Below, piece after piece: positions 24,777-34,243 of a stretch of DNA of 64,000 bases (its first letter is position 1; every line of letters starts with the position of its first letter). A model generated the notes under the pieces. That model did no database searches. It had not been told where the DNA came from and saw only the letters and a list, made by a program, of their open reading frames with translations. The translations under genes and the position numbers were made by a program. The stretch is from Bradyrhizobium retamae (GTDB taxonomy: Bacteria; Pseudomonadota; Alphaproteobacteria; Rhizobiales; Xanthobacteraceae), in assembly GCF_001440415.1 (NCBI RefSeq), contig NZ_LLYA01000013.1, positions 62,001 to 126,000 of the forward strand, read 5' to 3'.

Positions 24777-27586
24777 TGGCGGGCATCCCCTTAAGCTTTG
24801 CGCAGCCGCTGCTTCTGCTGGGCCTGTTGAGCCTGCCGGTGCTGTGGTGGCTGTTGCGCGTGATGCCGCCGCGGCCGAGACGGATCGAGTTTCCGCCGAC
24901 GCGGCTGTTGTTCGACATCAGGCCCAGGGAAGAAACCCCGTCGCGGACGCCGTGGTGGCTGACGGCGCTGCGCCTCGCCGCCGCGGCGCTGGTCATCCTT
25001 GCTGCCGCAGGCCCGATCTGGAATCCGCAGACCGGGGTCGGCGGCAGCAATGCGCCGCTGGTGATTCTACTCGACGACGGCTGGAGCGCGGCTGCAAGCT
25101 GGGACACCCGGATCAAGGCCGCGGACGAATTGATCGCCAACGCCGACAATGACCGCCGCGGCGTAGCGCTGGTTCCACTCTCCGAGCCCGCACGCGACAT
25201 CACGCTGATGCCAGCCGGTACCGCACGCGTCGCGCTGCGCCAGATTGCACCAAAGCCCCATTCGATCGACCGCGTCGACACGCTAGGCGCGCTCGACCGC
25301 TTCCTGAAGGCCACCGGCGATGCCGAAATCGCGTGGCTGTCCGATGGCGTCGATACCGGGCGCGGCGCCGAATTCGTCGAGAATCTCGCCAAGACCATCG
25401 GCGACCGCAAGCTGACAGTGTTCGAGGGCGGCGCGGCGCCAGCGCAAGCGTTGGTCGCCGCCGAAAACGCCGCGGCGAAGATGACGGTCAAGGTGCTGCG
25501 CACCACCGGCGGCGTCGCAGCCGGCGTGGTCCGCGCGATCGACGCCAAGGGCTCGCCGATCGGCGAAGCGCGCTACGCTTTCGGCATGCAGGACCGCGAA
25601 AGCGAAGCGGCATTCGATCTGCCGGTCGAACTGCGCAATGACATTTCGCGGCTGGAAATCTCGGGTGAACGATCGGCCGGTGCGGTGCAATTGCTCGACA
25701 AGCGATGGCGGCGCCGCGCCGTCGGCGTCGTCACCGGCGCGACCAGCGATACCGCCCAGCCGCTATTGGCATCGACCTTCTATCTTACCCGCGCCCTGTC
25801 GCCTTTCGCCGACGTGCGCCTCGGCGATCGCGGCGCGCCGCAACAGGTGATCGCGCAATTCCTCGATCAGCGGCTGCCGATGATCGTGCTCGCCGATGTC
25901 GGCACGCTGTCGCCGGAAATCCGCGAGCGGCTGAACGCATGGATCGATCAGGGCGGCGTGCTGGTGCGTTTCGCAGGTCCCCGCCTGGCGCAGGCCGATG
26001 ACGATCTGGTGCCGGTGAAACTGCGTCGCGGCGGCCGCGTCCTCGGCGGCAGCCTGACCTGGGAAAAGCCGCAGCATCTGGCGTCCTTTGCCGCCGACGC
26101 TCCGTTCGCGGGCCTCGCAGTGCCCAAGGATGTCACCGTGAACCGGCAGGTGCTGGCCGAGCCGGATGCGGTGCTCGCCACCAAGACCTGGGCGTCGCTA
26201 GAAGACGGCACGCCGCTGGTTACCGGCGAGCATCGCGGCAGGGGTATTGTCAGCCTGTTCCATGTCGGCGCCGACTCGCGCTGGTCTGACTTGCCGATGT
26301 CCGGCAGCTTCGTCGAAATGCTGCGGCGGCTGGTCGACATGTCCGGCTACACCACGAAGCCCGGTGCAGGCGTTGCGAGCGAGGCGACCAACGCCGAGAC
26401 GGTGGCGCCACTGCGCACCCTCGATGGTTTCGGCGCCTTCGGGCCACCGCCCTCGAACGCCAAGCCGATGCCCGCGGATTATCGCGACCGCGCCACGGCA
26501 GAACATCCACCGGGCTTCTACGGCCCGGCCGATGGGCCGATCGCAGTCAACACCCTGGCCGCGGCCGATCGCATCGGACCGCTCGATACATCCTCGTTGC
26601 GGGCGCAGCGCGCCAGCTACACCAATGCCGAACCGCGAGATTTGCGCGGCATCCTGCTGTCGTCGTCGCTGGTGCTGTTTCTGATCGACGCGGTCGTGGT
26701 CGCGATGCTGGGCGCGGGCCTTGCCGCTCTGTGGCGGCGGCGCACGGCGGCGGCCACCGTTCTATTGGCCTTGATCCTGGTCGCGGCCTCGACCGCACCG
26801 TCGCCGACGCGCGCCCAGGGCAACGATGAATTCGCCATCAAGTCGGTGTCGCAGACGCGCCTTGCCTATGTCGTCACCGGAAATGCCGACGTCGATTCCA
26901 TCGTCAAGGCGGGCATGGCCGGACTGACGCTGTTCCTGGCACAGCGCACGGCGTTGGAGGCCGGCGATCCCGTCGGCATCGATCCCGCAAAGGACGAACT
27001 GGGGTTTTTCCCGCTGATCTACTGGCCGGTGGTGCCGGGCGCGCCGAAGCCGCCGCAGGATGTCATCAACCGCATCGACGCCTATATGAAACAGGGCGGC
27101 ACCGTGCTGTTCGATACCCGCGACGCCGTCGAGGCGCCGCCGGGCGAGAACGGCGCGTCGCAGACGTCGGGCATGCGCACCTTGCGCGAAATTCTCTCCT
27201 CCCTAGACGTGCCTGAACTGGAGCCGGTGCCGCGCGAGCATGTGTTGACCAAGACGTTTTATCTGCTGCGCGATTTTCCCGGCCGCTTCACCTCGGGCCA
27301 GACATGGGTCGAGACCCTGCCGCGCGAGGATGAAGACGATACGGCCTCGCGCCCGGCGCGCGGCGGCGACGGCGTCTCACCCATCATCATCACCTCGAAC
27401 GATCTCGCCGGCGCCTGGGCGCATCGCCCGGACGGCCAGCCGATGCTGCCGCTGACGCCGAACGAGCCGCGCCAGCGCGAATTCGCCTTCCGCTCCGGCG
27501 TCAACATCGTGATGTACACCCTGACCGGCAACTACAAGGCCGACCAGGTCCACGCGCCGGCCCTGATCGAACGGTTGGGGCAATAG
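24773..27586 (+). CDS. BatA-like/DUF4159 double-domain membrane protein
   Basis: A 937-residue inner-membrane protein. The N-terminus (LSFAQPLLLLGLLSLPVLWW, then PPRPRRIEFPPTRLL) is a BatA/aerotolerance-type segment with two transmembrane helices. A vWA-like domain follows, with VILLDDGWSAA (about residues 97-107) in place of a standard DxSxS MIDAS. Further hydrophobic segments lie near 625-675. Residues from about 690 to the end form a DUF4159 domain, including VLFDTRDAVEAPPG and a GVNIVMYTLTGNYKADQVH C-terminus. It overlaps the DUF58 gene by 4 bases. It probably works with MoxR and DUF58 in the envelope; the client and output are unknown. Confidence 0.9.
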   Translation: MMAGIPLSFAQPLLLLGLLSLPVLWWLLRVMPPRPRRIEFPPTRLLFDIRPREETPSRTPWWLTALRLAAAALVILAAAGPIWNPQTGVGGSNAPLVILLDDGWSAAASWDTRIKAADELIANADNDRRGVALVPLSEPARDITLMPAGTARVALRQIAPKPHSIDRVDTLGALDRFLKATGDAEIAWLSDGVDTGRGAEFVENLAKTIGDRKLTVFEGGAAPAQALVAAENAAAKMTVKVLRTTGGVAAGVVRAIDAKGSPIGEARYAFGMQDRESEAAFDLPVELRNDISRLEISGERSAGAVQLLDKRWRRRAVGVVTGATSDTAQPLLASTFYLTRALSPFADVRLGDRGAPQQVIAQFLDQRLPMIVLADVGTLSPEIRERLNAWIDQGGVLVRFAGPRLAQADDDLVPVKLRRGGRVLGGSLTWEKPQHLASFAADAPFAGLAVPKDVTVNRQVLAEPDAVLATKTWASLEDGTPLVTGEHRGRGIVSLFHVGADSRWSDLPMSGSFVEMLRRLVDMSGYTTKPGAGVASEATNAETVAPLRTLDGFGAFGPPPSNAKPMPADYRDRATAEHPPGFYGPADGPIAVNTLAAADRIGPLDTSSLRAQRASYTNAEPRDLRGILLSSSLVLFLIDAVVVAMLGAGLAALWRRRTAAATVLLALILVAASTAPSPTRAQGNDEFAIKSVSQTRLAYVVTGNADVDSIVKAGMAGLTLFLAQRTALEAGDPVGIDPAKDELGFFPLIYWPVVPGAPKPPQDVINRIDAYMKQGGTVLFDTRDAVEAPPGENGASQTSGMRTLREILSSLDVPELEPVPREHVLTKTFYLLRDFPGRFTSGQTWVETLPREDEDDTASRPARGGDGVSPIIITSNDLAGAWAHRPDGQPMLPLTPNEPRQREFAFRSGVNIVMYTLTGNYKADQVHAPALIERLGQ

Positions 27587-27589
27587 ACC

Positions 27590-29653
27590 ATGCAGTACGG
27601 TATCGCGTTCACTCCCCTCGTTCCGGCAATCGTGCTCTGGATCGCGCTGGCCGCGATCGTCGCGATTTCTGCGCTATTGCTGCTCGGCCGCGCGCGCGGT
27701 GCCGCGGTGCGCGTCGCAGCTCTGGCGCTGATCCTGCTGGCGCTCGCCAACCCCTCCTTCACCCGCGAGGAGCGCGAGCCGTTATCATCGGTCGCTGCCG
27801 TCGTGATCGACAAGAGCCCGAGCCAGAATTTCGGCACCCGCAACCAGGAGACCGCCAAGGCGCAGGAGGCGCTGGTCGATACGCTGAAGAAGATCAAGGG
27901 ACTGGAAGTCCGCGTCGTCGAGGCCGGACAGGCCGACGGCGAAACCGACGGCACAAAGCTGTTCAGCGCGCTGTCCTCGGCGCTGTCGGACGTTCCCGTC
28001 GACCGCGTCGCCGGCGCGTTCCTGATCACCGATGGCCGCGTGCACGACATTCCCGCGAACACCGCCGCCGTCGGCTTCCAGGCGCCGGTGCATGCACTCA
28101 TCACCGGCCGCAAGGACGAGCGCGACCGCCGCATCGCAATTTCGGCCGCGCCGCGTTTCGGCATCGTCGGACAGCCGCAGACCATTACATACCGGCTCGA
28201 CGATCAGGGCGTTACCGGCCAACGCGCCAAGATCGTGGTGCGCCGCGACGGTGAGGTGATCAATGAGCGCAATCTCTCGAGCGGCCAGACCGCCAATGTC
28301 GAGGTCGACATCAAGCATGCCGGGCCGAACATCATCGAGATCGAGGCTTCGCCCCTCGAGAACGAACTGACTCCGGTCAACAACCGCGCCGTGGTCGCGA
28401 TCGACGGCGTCCGCGACAGGCTGCGCGTGCTGCTGGTGTCGGGCGAGCCGCATTCCGGCGAGCGCACCTGGCGCAATCTGCTGAAATCGGACGCCAGCAT
28501 CGACCTCGTGCATTTCACGATCCTGCGCCCGCCAGAGAAGCAGGACGGCACGCCGATCAACGAATTGTCGCTGATCGCGTTTCCGACCCGCGAACTGTTC
28601 CAGCAGAGGATCAACGATTTCCACCTGATCATCTTCGACCGCTACGCCCGCCAGGGGGTGCTGCCGATTGCCTATTTCGACAACATGGCGCGCTATGTCC
28701 GCGCCGGCGGCGCGGTGCTGGTATCGGCCGGTCCCGATTACGCCTCCACCACCAGCATCTGGCGCACGCCGCTCGATACGGTCCTGCCGGCCGAACCGGT
28801 CGGCGTCACCGAGAAACCGTTCTATGCACACTTAAGCGACGCCGGTAAGCGCCATCCGGTGACGCGCGGCCTCGAAGGCTCCGCCAGCGAGCCACCGCGC
28901 TGGAGCCGCTTCTTCCGTGCCGTCGATACGCGCAACGCGATCGGTTCCCCCGTGATGACCGGCGCCGACGGCAAGCCGCTGCTGCTGCTGTCGCGCTTTG
29001 GCGAAGGCCGCGTCGCGCTGCTATTGACTGACCATATCTGGCTGTGGGCGCGTGGCTATGAGGGCGGCGGCCCGCATCTGGATCTCCTGCGGCGGATGTC
29101 GCACTGGCTAATGAAGCAGCCTGATCTGGACGAAGAGGCGCTGCGCCTGCAGGTCCAGGGCAAGGACCTCGTGGTGCTGCGCCAGACCATGGCCGATAAT
29201 GTGCCGCCGGTGACGGTGACCTCGCCGAGCGGCGCCACCAAGGAGCTGACGCTGACGGCAAGCGAGCCCGGCACCTGGCGCTCGACCATTCCCGCCAACG
29301 AGCTCGGGCTGTGGCAGGCAACCGACGGCGCGCTGAAGGCGCTGATCAATGTCGGGCCGACCAACCCGAAGGAATTTTCGGAAGTCACCTCGACGACCGA
29401 AATGGTGAAGCCATTGGCGCAGGCCACTGGTGGCGACGCCCGCCGCGTCGCCGATGGCGGAAGCGTCGATCTGCCGCGCGTCGTGCCGGTGCGCGCCTCC
29501 GGCATCTTCCACGGCGATGGCTGGATGGGCGTCAAGATGCGCGACGCCAGCGTCGTAAAAGGCGTCGGCGTGCTGCCGATGTTCGCGGGACTGGTCGGGC
29601 TGTTGCTGCTGCTCGGCGCGTTCGCCGCGACCTGGGTGCGCGAGGGGCGCTGA
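27590..29653 (+). CDS. Membrane protein with vWA/amidotransferase-like periplasmic region
   Basis: A 687-residue membrane protein, last gene of the MoxR operon, starting 4 bases after the previous stop. Two transmembrane helices lie at about residues 10-60, then VVIDKSPSQNFG (about 70-81) carries a DxSxS MIDAS-like string. The middle contains a Rossmann-like glutamine-amidotransferase-type region (LLVSGEPHSGERTWRNLL, about 281-298; FDRYARQGVLPIAYFDNMARYVRAGGAVLV), but without an evident nucleophile cysteine. The C-terminus has one more helix (about 655-680). It is probably anchored with a large external domain. Function is unknown. Confidence 0.85.
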   Translation: MQYGIAFTPLVPAIVLWIALAAIVAISALLLLGRARGAAVRVAALALILLALANPSFTREEREPLSSVAAVVIDKSPSQNFGTRNQETAKAQEALVDTLKKIKGLEVRVVEAGQADGETDGTKLFSALSSALSDVPVDRVAGAFLITDGRVHDIPANTAAVGFQAPVHALITGRKDERDRRIAISAAPRFGIVGQPQTITYRLDDQGVTGQRAKIVVRRDGEVINERNLSSGQTANVEVDIKHAGPNIIEIEASPLENELTPVNNRAVVAIDGVRDRLRVLLVSGEPHSGERTWRNLLKSDASIDLVHFTILRPPEKQDGTPINELSLIAFPTRELFQQRINDFHLIIFDRYARQGVLPIAYFDNMARYVRAGGAVLVSAGPDYASTTSIWRTPLDTVLPAEPVGVTEKPFYAHLSDAGKRHPVTRGLEGSASEPPRWSRFFRAVDTRNAIGSPVMTGADGKPLLLLSRFGEGRVALLLTDHIWLWARGYEGGGPHLDLLRRMSHWLMKQPDLDEEALRLQVQGKDLVVLRQTMADNVPPVTVTSPSGATKELTLTASEPGTWRSTIPANELGLWQATDGALKALINVGPTNPKEFSEVTSTTEMVKPLAQATGGDARRVADGGSVDLPRVVPVRASGIFHGDGWMGVKMRDASVVKGVGVLPMFAGLVGLLLLLGAFAATWVREGR

Positions 29654-29679
29654 CGGCACGCCCGCCTCGCCGATGCGCC

Positions 29680-30888
29680 CTACGCAGCCTCGTCCGCGCG
29701 TCGCCACCTCGGAAATGGATCGGCAAGCCCGGACCATTCCGCAACGCGCATTCCGGGTTTCCCCGAAACAAGACACGCATCGAGGCGCGCCGTGATCGCG
29801 TCCTGATCCATATTCGTGCCGATGAAGACGATCTCCTGGCGGCGATCACCATATACGTCGCTCCAGTTCTTCTTGAGCGATTGTCGCCAGAACGGATCGT
29901 CCGGCCAGCGATCTGCCGGTACATTCGCCCACCAGAAGCCCAGCCCTTCGGTTCGGACGATCGCACCGGCCTGGCTCAACTCGCCGAGCCACTGCGGGCG
30001 AGTTGCTATCCAGAAATGTCCCTTGGCGCGGATGACGCCCGGCCAGCTTTCTTTCAGGAATTGGTGAAATTTCGCAGGCTCGAACGGCCGTCGCGCGCGA
30101 TAGACGAAGTTCTTGACGCCATATTCTTCGGTCTCGGGCGTATGGTCTGCAAAGCCATAAAGCTCCTTGAACCACAGCGGATGTTGCTGCGCGCGCTCGA
30201 AATCGAAGCGGCCGGTATTGAGAATGCGCTCCAGCGGCGCATTGGAGAAATTGGTCTCGATGATATCGGCCTCGGGATTCAGAGAGCGGATAATCATTCG
30301 GGCGGAGTCGCGTTCTCCCTGCGACGCCGCATCGATCTTGTTGAGTACGATCACATCGGCAAATTCGATCTGCTCAACCAGCAGATCCACCAGTGTGCGC
30401 TTGTCGCTTTCACCGAGCGACTCGCCGCGATCTGCCAGAAAAACGGTAGAGGAATAGTTCTTCAGCAGATTGACGGCATCGACGACCGTGACCATCGTGT
30501 CGAGGCTTGCCACATCGGACAGGCTTTCTCCGTCTTCGGACCGGAAATCGAAGGTTGCCGCGACCGGCAGCGGTTCCGAGATGCCGGTGGATTCGATCAG
30601 CAGATAGTCGAACCGTTCGCTCTCGGCGAGCGCCCGCACTTCGTTCAACAAATCGTCGCGCAGCGTGCAGCAGATGCAGCCGTTGGTCATCTCGACCAAC
30701 TTTTCGTCAGTCCGCGAGAGGTTCGCACCGCCATCGCGGACGAGGTCTGCGTCGATGTTGACTTCGCTCATGTCGTTCACAATCACCGCAACCTTCAGGC
30801 CCTGGCGATTATTGAGCACGTGATTCATCAAAGTTGTTTTTCCAGCCCCGAGGAAGCCGGACAAAACGGTGACGGGGAGTTTTCGCAT
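29680..30888 (-). CDS. COG0523 GTPase (CobW/ZigA-type zinc metallochaperone)
   Basis: A 402-residue G3E GTPase of the CobW/COG0523 family. GFLGAGKTT (about residues 11-19) is Walker A, the metal-binding CxCC motif is in NGCICCTLR (71-74), ESTGISEP (about 100-107) follows, and VLNKID is the guanine-specificity motif. The C-terminal CobW domain holds WFKELYGFADHTPETEEYGV. The start at 30888 excludes an 18-residue upstream extension. A perfect Zur-box-like palindrome lies 80 bases upstream and the divergent gene pair encodes a zinc-type TonB receptor, so this is probably the ZigA-like paralogue that delivers zinc during deficiency. Confidence 0.92.
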   Translation of the reverse strand: MRKLPVTVLSGFLGAGKTTLMNHVLNNRQGLKVAVIVNDMSEVNIDADLVRDGGANLSRTDEKLVEMTNGCICCTLRDDLLNEVRALAESERFDYLLIESTGISEPLPVAATFDFRSEDGESLSDVASLDTMVTVVDAVNLLKNYSSTVFLADRGESLGESDKRTLVDLLVEQIEFADVIVLNKIDAASQGERDSARMIIRSLNPEADIIETNFSNAPLERILNTGRFDFERAQQHPLWFKELYGFADHTPETEEYGVKNFVYRARRPFEPAKFHQFLKESWPGVIRAKGHFWIATRPQWLGELSQAGAIVRTEGLGFWWANVPADRWPDDPFWRQSLKKNWSDVYGDRRQEIVFIGTNMDQDAITARLDACLVSGKPGMRVAEWSGLADPFPRWRRADEAA

Positions 30889-30968
30889 GGAGATCGAAAA
30901 GCCTCTTGAGCTCACGGGTCCCAACCGGGGAGAAAGACGCATGCGGGGACCCCGTTGGTGGCAAACTA

Positions 30969-30988
30969 TGTTATGTTATAACATAACA
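30969..30988. promoter_or_regulatory. Zur-box-like palindrome 1 (upstream of COG0523 GTPase)
   Basis: TGTTATGTTATAACATAACA is a perfect 20-bp palindrome. It matches the GTTATNNNATAAC core of alphaproteobacterial Zur operators and lies 80 bases upstream of the GTPase gene. Zinc-bound Zur would be expected to repress here. Confidence 0.85.
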
Positions 30989-31139
30989 ATTCAAGGCCGA
31001 GGGATTGTCAATTGGCAAAACAGGCGGGGCGCGCGGGACAAAAACGCCGATGTTGCCCGAATCTCACACTTGGCAGAATTGTCGGGGCTCCGGAAAAACG
31101 GTAGCCCGGTGTCGATTGACACTCCACGGTCTTCGCGAC

Positions 31140-31152
31140 GTTATAATGTAAC
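31140..31152. promoter_or_regulatory. Zur-box-like site 2 (upstream of DUF2946/TonB receptor)
   Basis: GTTATAATGTAAC has the GTTA-N5-TAAC dyad and agrees at 11 of 13 positions with half of the first Zur box. It overlaps a TATAAT (31142-31147) that may be a -10 element, which suits repression. The first downstream gene starts about 50 bases away. The 30889-31203 gap holds no gene, only these two sites. Confidence 0.78.
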
Positions 31153-31203
31153 ATTGGGACGGCGAGATGCCTGAGCCGCCCGGGGGACAAGGCGTCAATC
31201 GTC

Positions 31204-31623
31204 GTGAACTGGTTCCGAAAACACCTCAAGCACGGCTCGCGGCTGGCGCTGTTTGCGTTCGCGATCCAGTTTGCGCTGTCGTGCGGGCATTTTCACGCGG
31301 CGGCCGCGCAGGCCGCACCGGCCGTTCAAAGCGGGCTGACCGACGCCAATCTTGCGATCGCCACGCCCCTCGCCGCACAAGATGCGCACCCCGAAGCCGC
31401 GCGGCCGCAGCAGCCTGCGGGCCACGATGACGACCAGCACACGGCCAATGTCTGCGCGGTCTGCGCCGTCCTCTCATTGGCCAACAATTTCCTGTTCGTC
31501 ACGCCGCCCGTACTGGAGTTGCCGGGAGCTGTCGAACTTCTGTATCTGGTCACCGGCGCTGAATTTGCGCATCTCGGTTCGTCCTATTTCGCGTTCCAGT
31601 CTCGCGCACCGCCCGCCTCCTGA
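31204..31623 (+). CDS. DUF2946-like secreted/membrane protein in zinc locus
   Basis: A 139-residue protein with a basic N-terminus and a hydrophobic segment (about residues 13-36, including a cysteine and a GHFH). A linker with HDDDQH and CAVCAVLSL (about 90-100), and a second hydrophobic stretch, resemble DUF2946 proteins, which often precede metal-related TonB receptor genes. Histidine and cysteine residues could bind metal, an inference only. The start is GTG. It lies 106 bases before the receptor gene behind the second Zur-like box, so zinc regulation is likely. Confidence 0.75.
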   Translation: MNWFRKHLKHGSRLALFAFAIQFALSCGHFHAAAAQAAPAVQSGLTDANLAIATPLAAQDAHPEAARPQQPAGHDDDQHTANVCAVCAVLSLANNFLFVTPPVLELPGAVELLYLVTGAEFAHLGSSYFAFQSRAPPAS

Positions 31624-31729
31624 CGCCGATTGAATCAATGCACTCCCCAAGGGATTGCCGCGTCAGGCGCGGTTCCTGAGGGGAAATCGGAATCGTCCGT
31701 CGCACATCGACGGAATCAGGATCGGGACG

Positions 31730-34114
31730 ATGACATTCAAGAAGAAACGTGCGCTCTATTTCGGTGGAGCAAGTTGGCTATTGCTATGCGCAATGACAGA
31801 CGGCGCGCTGGCGCAGGCCACGCCACCGGCATCGACGCAACTGCCCGAAATCACCGTGACGGCGCCGAGCCCGATCGTGCGACGCCAACCCGTGCCCGTA
31901 CGAACGCCGGCGCGCGGCGTCCGCGCCGCGCCCGGCCAGAGCCGCGAACGCGCGCCGGAGCCGCAAGCCGCGCCCGTCGCGGCCGCGCCCCAACAGGGCG
32001 TGCTGCCGATCGTGACCGATCAATTCGCAACCGTTACCGTCGTGCCCAACGAGGAGATCCGCCGCCAAGGCACCGCCCAGCTTGGCGATCTCCTGTTCTC
32101 GAAGCCCGGCATTACCGGCTCCACCTTCGCGCCTGGTGCCGCGAGCCGGCCGATCATCCGGGGCCTTGACGTCAATCGCGTCGGCATCCTCGAGAACGGC
32201 ACCAACGCTGGCGGCGCGTCCGATCTCGGCGAAGATCATTTCGTGCCGGTCGATCCATTGGCGACAAACCAGGTCGAAGTCATCCGTGGTCCGGCGGCGA
32301 TGCGCTACGGATCGACATCGATCGGCGGCGTCGTCAGCGCAACCAACAATCGCATTCCGGACGCCCTACCTTCATGCGCGGCCACTCCGTTCCAGACCTA
32401 CGGACTGCCGGCGAAAGCGCCGCTCGCAAACGTGGGATCACCTGCCTGCGTCACGGTCGAAACCCGAACGGCTGTCAGTTCCGTCGACCGCGGTGTCGAT
32501 GGCGGCATCCTGATTGATGCCGGCGGTGGTAATTTCGCGTTCCATGCCGATGCCTATGGCCGCAAGGCCAGCGATTACAACATTCCGAGCTATCCGTATT
32601 TGTTCGACCAGACCCGCCCGGTCAACGGCCGGCAGCCGAATTCGGCGATGCAGGCGGCTGGTGCATCGATTGGCGGCTCCTACATCTTCGATGGCGGATT
32701 TATCGGCGCGGCGATCACGCAGAACGACACGCTGTACCGCATTCCCGGAATTGAGCCCTCCGATCACCAGTCCCGGATCGACGCGCGCCAAACCAAATTC
32801 ACGGCCAAGGGCGAATACCGGCCGGATGCGGCGGCGATCGACGCCATCAGGTTCTGGGCAGGCGCCACCGATTACAAGCACAACGAGATCGCGCTCGCCG
32901 ATCCCGCCGACTTCTCGTCCCTTGGCGTGCGGCAGACCTTTACCAACAAGGAGCAGGAAGGGCGCGTGGAGGTGCAGATGACGCCGTTCAACGCGCGCTT
33001 TGCCGCCGTCACGACCGCCTTCGGCCTGCAGGCCGGGCATCAGGAACTGACGGCGTCGAGCCCGGACGATCCGACAAGCCCGCTCAACGGGTTGTTTGAT
33101 CCCAACAAGAATAACAGGGTCGCCGGCTACGTCTTCAACGAACTCAGATTCACCGAGACCACGAAGGCGCAGGTCGCCGGCCGGATCGAGCATGTTAACC
33201 TCAACGGAACGATGCCGACATTCATTCCGGAGTTGTTCGACCTCAATGCCAATCCCGGCGATATCGGTCCGCCGGCAGCCCGCAATCTCAGCTTCACGCC
33301 GAAGAGCGCGAGCATCGGCTTGATCCAGGATCTTCCAGGTCAACTCGTCGCAAGCATCACCGCTCAATACGTCGAGCGCGCGCCCAAACCGGCGGAATTG
33401 TTTTCGCGCGGACCGCACGAAGCAACTGTCACCTTCGATATCGGCAATCCCAATTTGAGCATGGAGACCGCCAAATCGATCGAGATCGGACTACGACGGG
33501 CGACCGGCCCCTTCAGGTTCGAGGCGACGGCTTACTACACCAAGTTCAATGGCTTCATTTACCGCCGCCTGACCGGCAACACCTGCGAGGATGTCGCTTG
33601 CGTCGCCCCCGCCGATCCGGCTTTTCCGCTTGAGCTGAACCAGGCGATCTATTCGCAACGCGACGCCACCTTCCGCGGCGGCGAGTTCCAGAGCCAGTTG
33701 GATGTCGGGCCGCTCAACGGCGGCATCTGGGGCATCGAGAACCAGTTCGATGTCGTGCGCGCGACCTTTGACGATGGCACCAATGTCCCGCGCATCCCAC
33801 CCGTGCGCGTGGGCGGCGGCCTGTTCTGGCGCGATGCCAATTGGCTCACACGGATCAACCTGCTGCACGCCTTCGCCCAGAACGATATCGCCTCGGTCGG
33901 AGAGACGCCGACCGCGGGTTATAATCTGTTGAAGGCGGAGGTCAGCTACAGGACGAAGCTCGATCCAACCTGGTTCGGCGCGCGGGAAATGCTGGTTGGG
34001 CTCGTCGGCAACAACCTCTTGAACGAGAACATCCGCAATTCGGCGTCCTTCAACAAGGACGAGGTCTTGCTGCCGGGCATTGGCGTGCGGGCGTTTGCCA
34101 ATCTGAAGTTTTAA
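31730..34114 (+). CDS. ZnuD-like TonB-dependent zinc receptor
   Basis: A 794-residue outer-membrane TonB-dependent receptor. A signal peptide (to about residue 30, ending GALAQA) is followed by a TonB-box-like LPEITVTAP and a Pro/Ala-rich segment. The plug domain starts around residue 95 (VVPNEEIRRQGTAQLGDLLF), then comes the barrel ending in ...FANLKF with the terminal phenylalanine typical of porins. The plug segment LGEDHFVPVDPLATNQVEVI matches the pattern of Neisseria-type ZnuD zinc receptors (SPDHAVPVDPL...). With the Zur box and the COG0523 gene next door, zinc import under limitation is the best call; copper or another metal cannot be excluded. Confidence 0.88.
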   Translation: MTFKKKRALYFGGASWLLLCAMTDGALAQATPPASTQLPEITVTAPSPIVRRQPVPVRTPARGVRAAPGQSRERAPEPQAAPVAAAPQQGVLPIVTDQFATVTVVPNEEIRRQGTAQLGDLLFSKPGITGSTFAPGAASRPIIRGLDVNRVGILENGTNAGGASDLGEDHFVPVDPLATNQVEVIRGPAAMRYGSTSIGGVVSATNNRIPDALPSCAATPFQTYGLPAKAPLANVGSPACVTVETRTAVSSVDRGVDGGILIDAGGGNFAFHADAYGRKASDYNIPSYPYLFDQTRPVNGRQPNSAMQAAGASIGGSYIFDGGFIGAAITQNDTLYRIPGIEPSDHQSRIDARQTKFTAKGEYRPDAAAIDAIRFWAGATDYKHNEIALADPADFSSLGVRQTFTNKEQEGRVEVQMTPFNARFAAVTTAFGLQAGHQELTASSPDDPTSPLNGLFDPNKNNRVAGYVFNELRFTETTKAQVAGRIEHVNLNGTMPTFIPELFDLNANPGDIGPPAARNLSFTPKSASIGLIQDLPGQLVASITAQYVERAPKPAELFSRGPHEATVTFDIGNPNLSMETAKSIEIGLRRATGPFRFEATAYYTKFNGFIYRRLTGNTCEDVACVAPADPAFPLELNQAIYSQRDATFRGGEFQSQLDVGPLNGGIWGIENQFDVVRATFDDGTNVPRIPPVRVGGGLFWRDANWLTRINLLHAFAQNDIASVGETPTAGYNLLKAEVSYRTKLDPTWFGAREMLVGLVGNNLLNENIRNSASFNKDEVLLPGIGVRAFANLKF

Positions 34115-34135
34115 GCCGCATGAGCAGACGGGTGG

Positions 34136-34160
34136 CGTTAGCTGGTGGTACCAGCTAACG
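34136..34160 (+). terminator. Hairpin after the TonB receptor gene
   Basis: CGTTAGCTGGT and ACCAGCTAACG form an 11-bp perfect stem around a three-base loop, 21 bases past the receptor stop codon. No T-tract follows, so it may be an attenuating or stabilising structure rather than a classical terminator. Confidence 0.5.
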
Positions 34161-34243
34161 TCCAGGTGGGATGACGGGGGACAGCAGGCGCAATCCCGCG
34201 TCAGATGTCCCCTGCCCACTGAAAGCGGATGCTCGACGAATAG

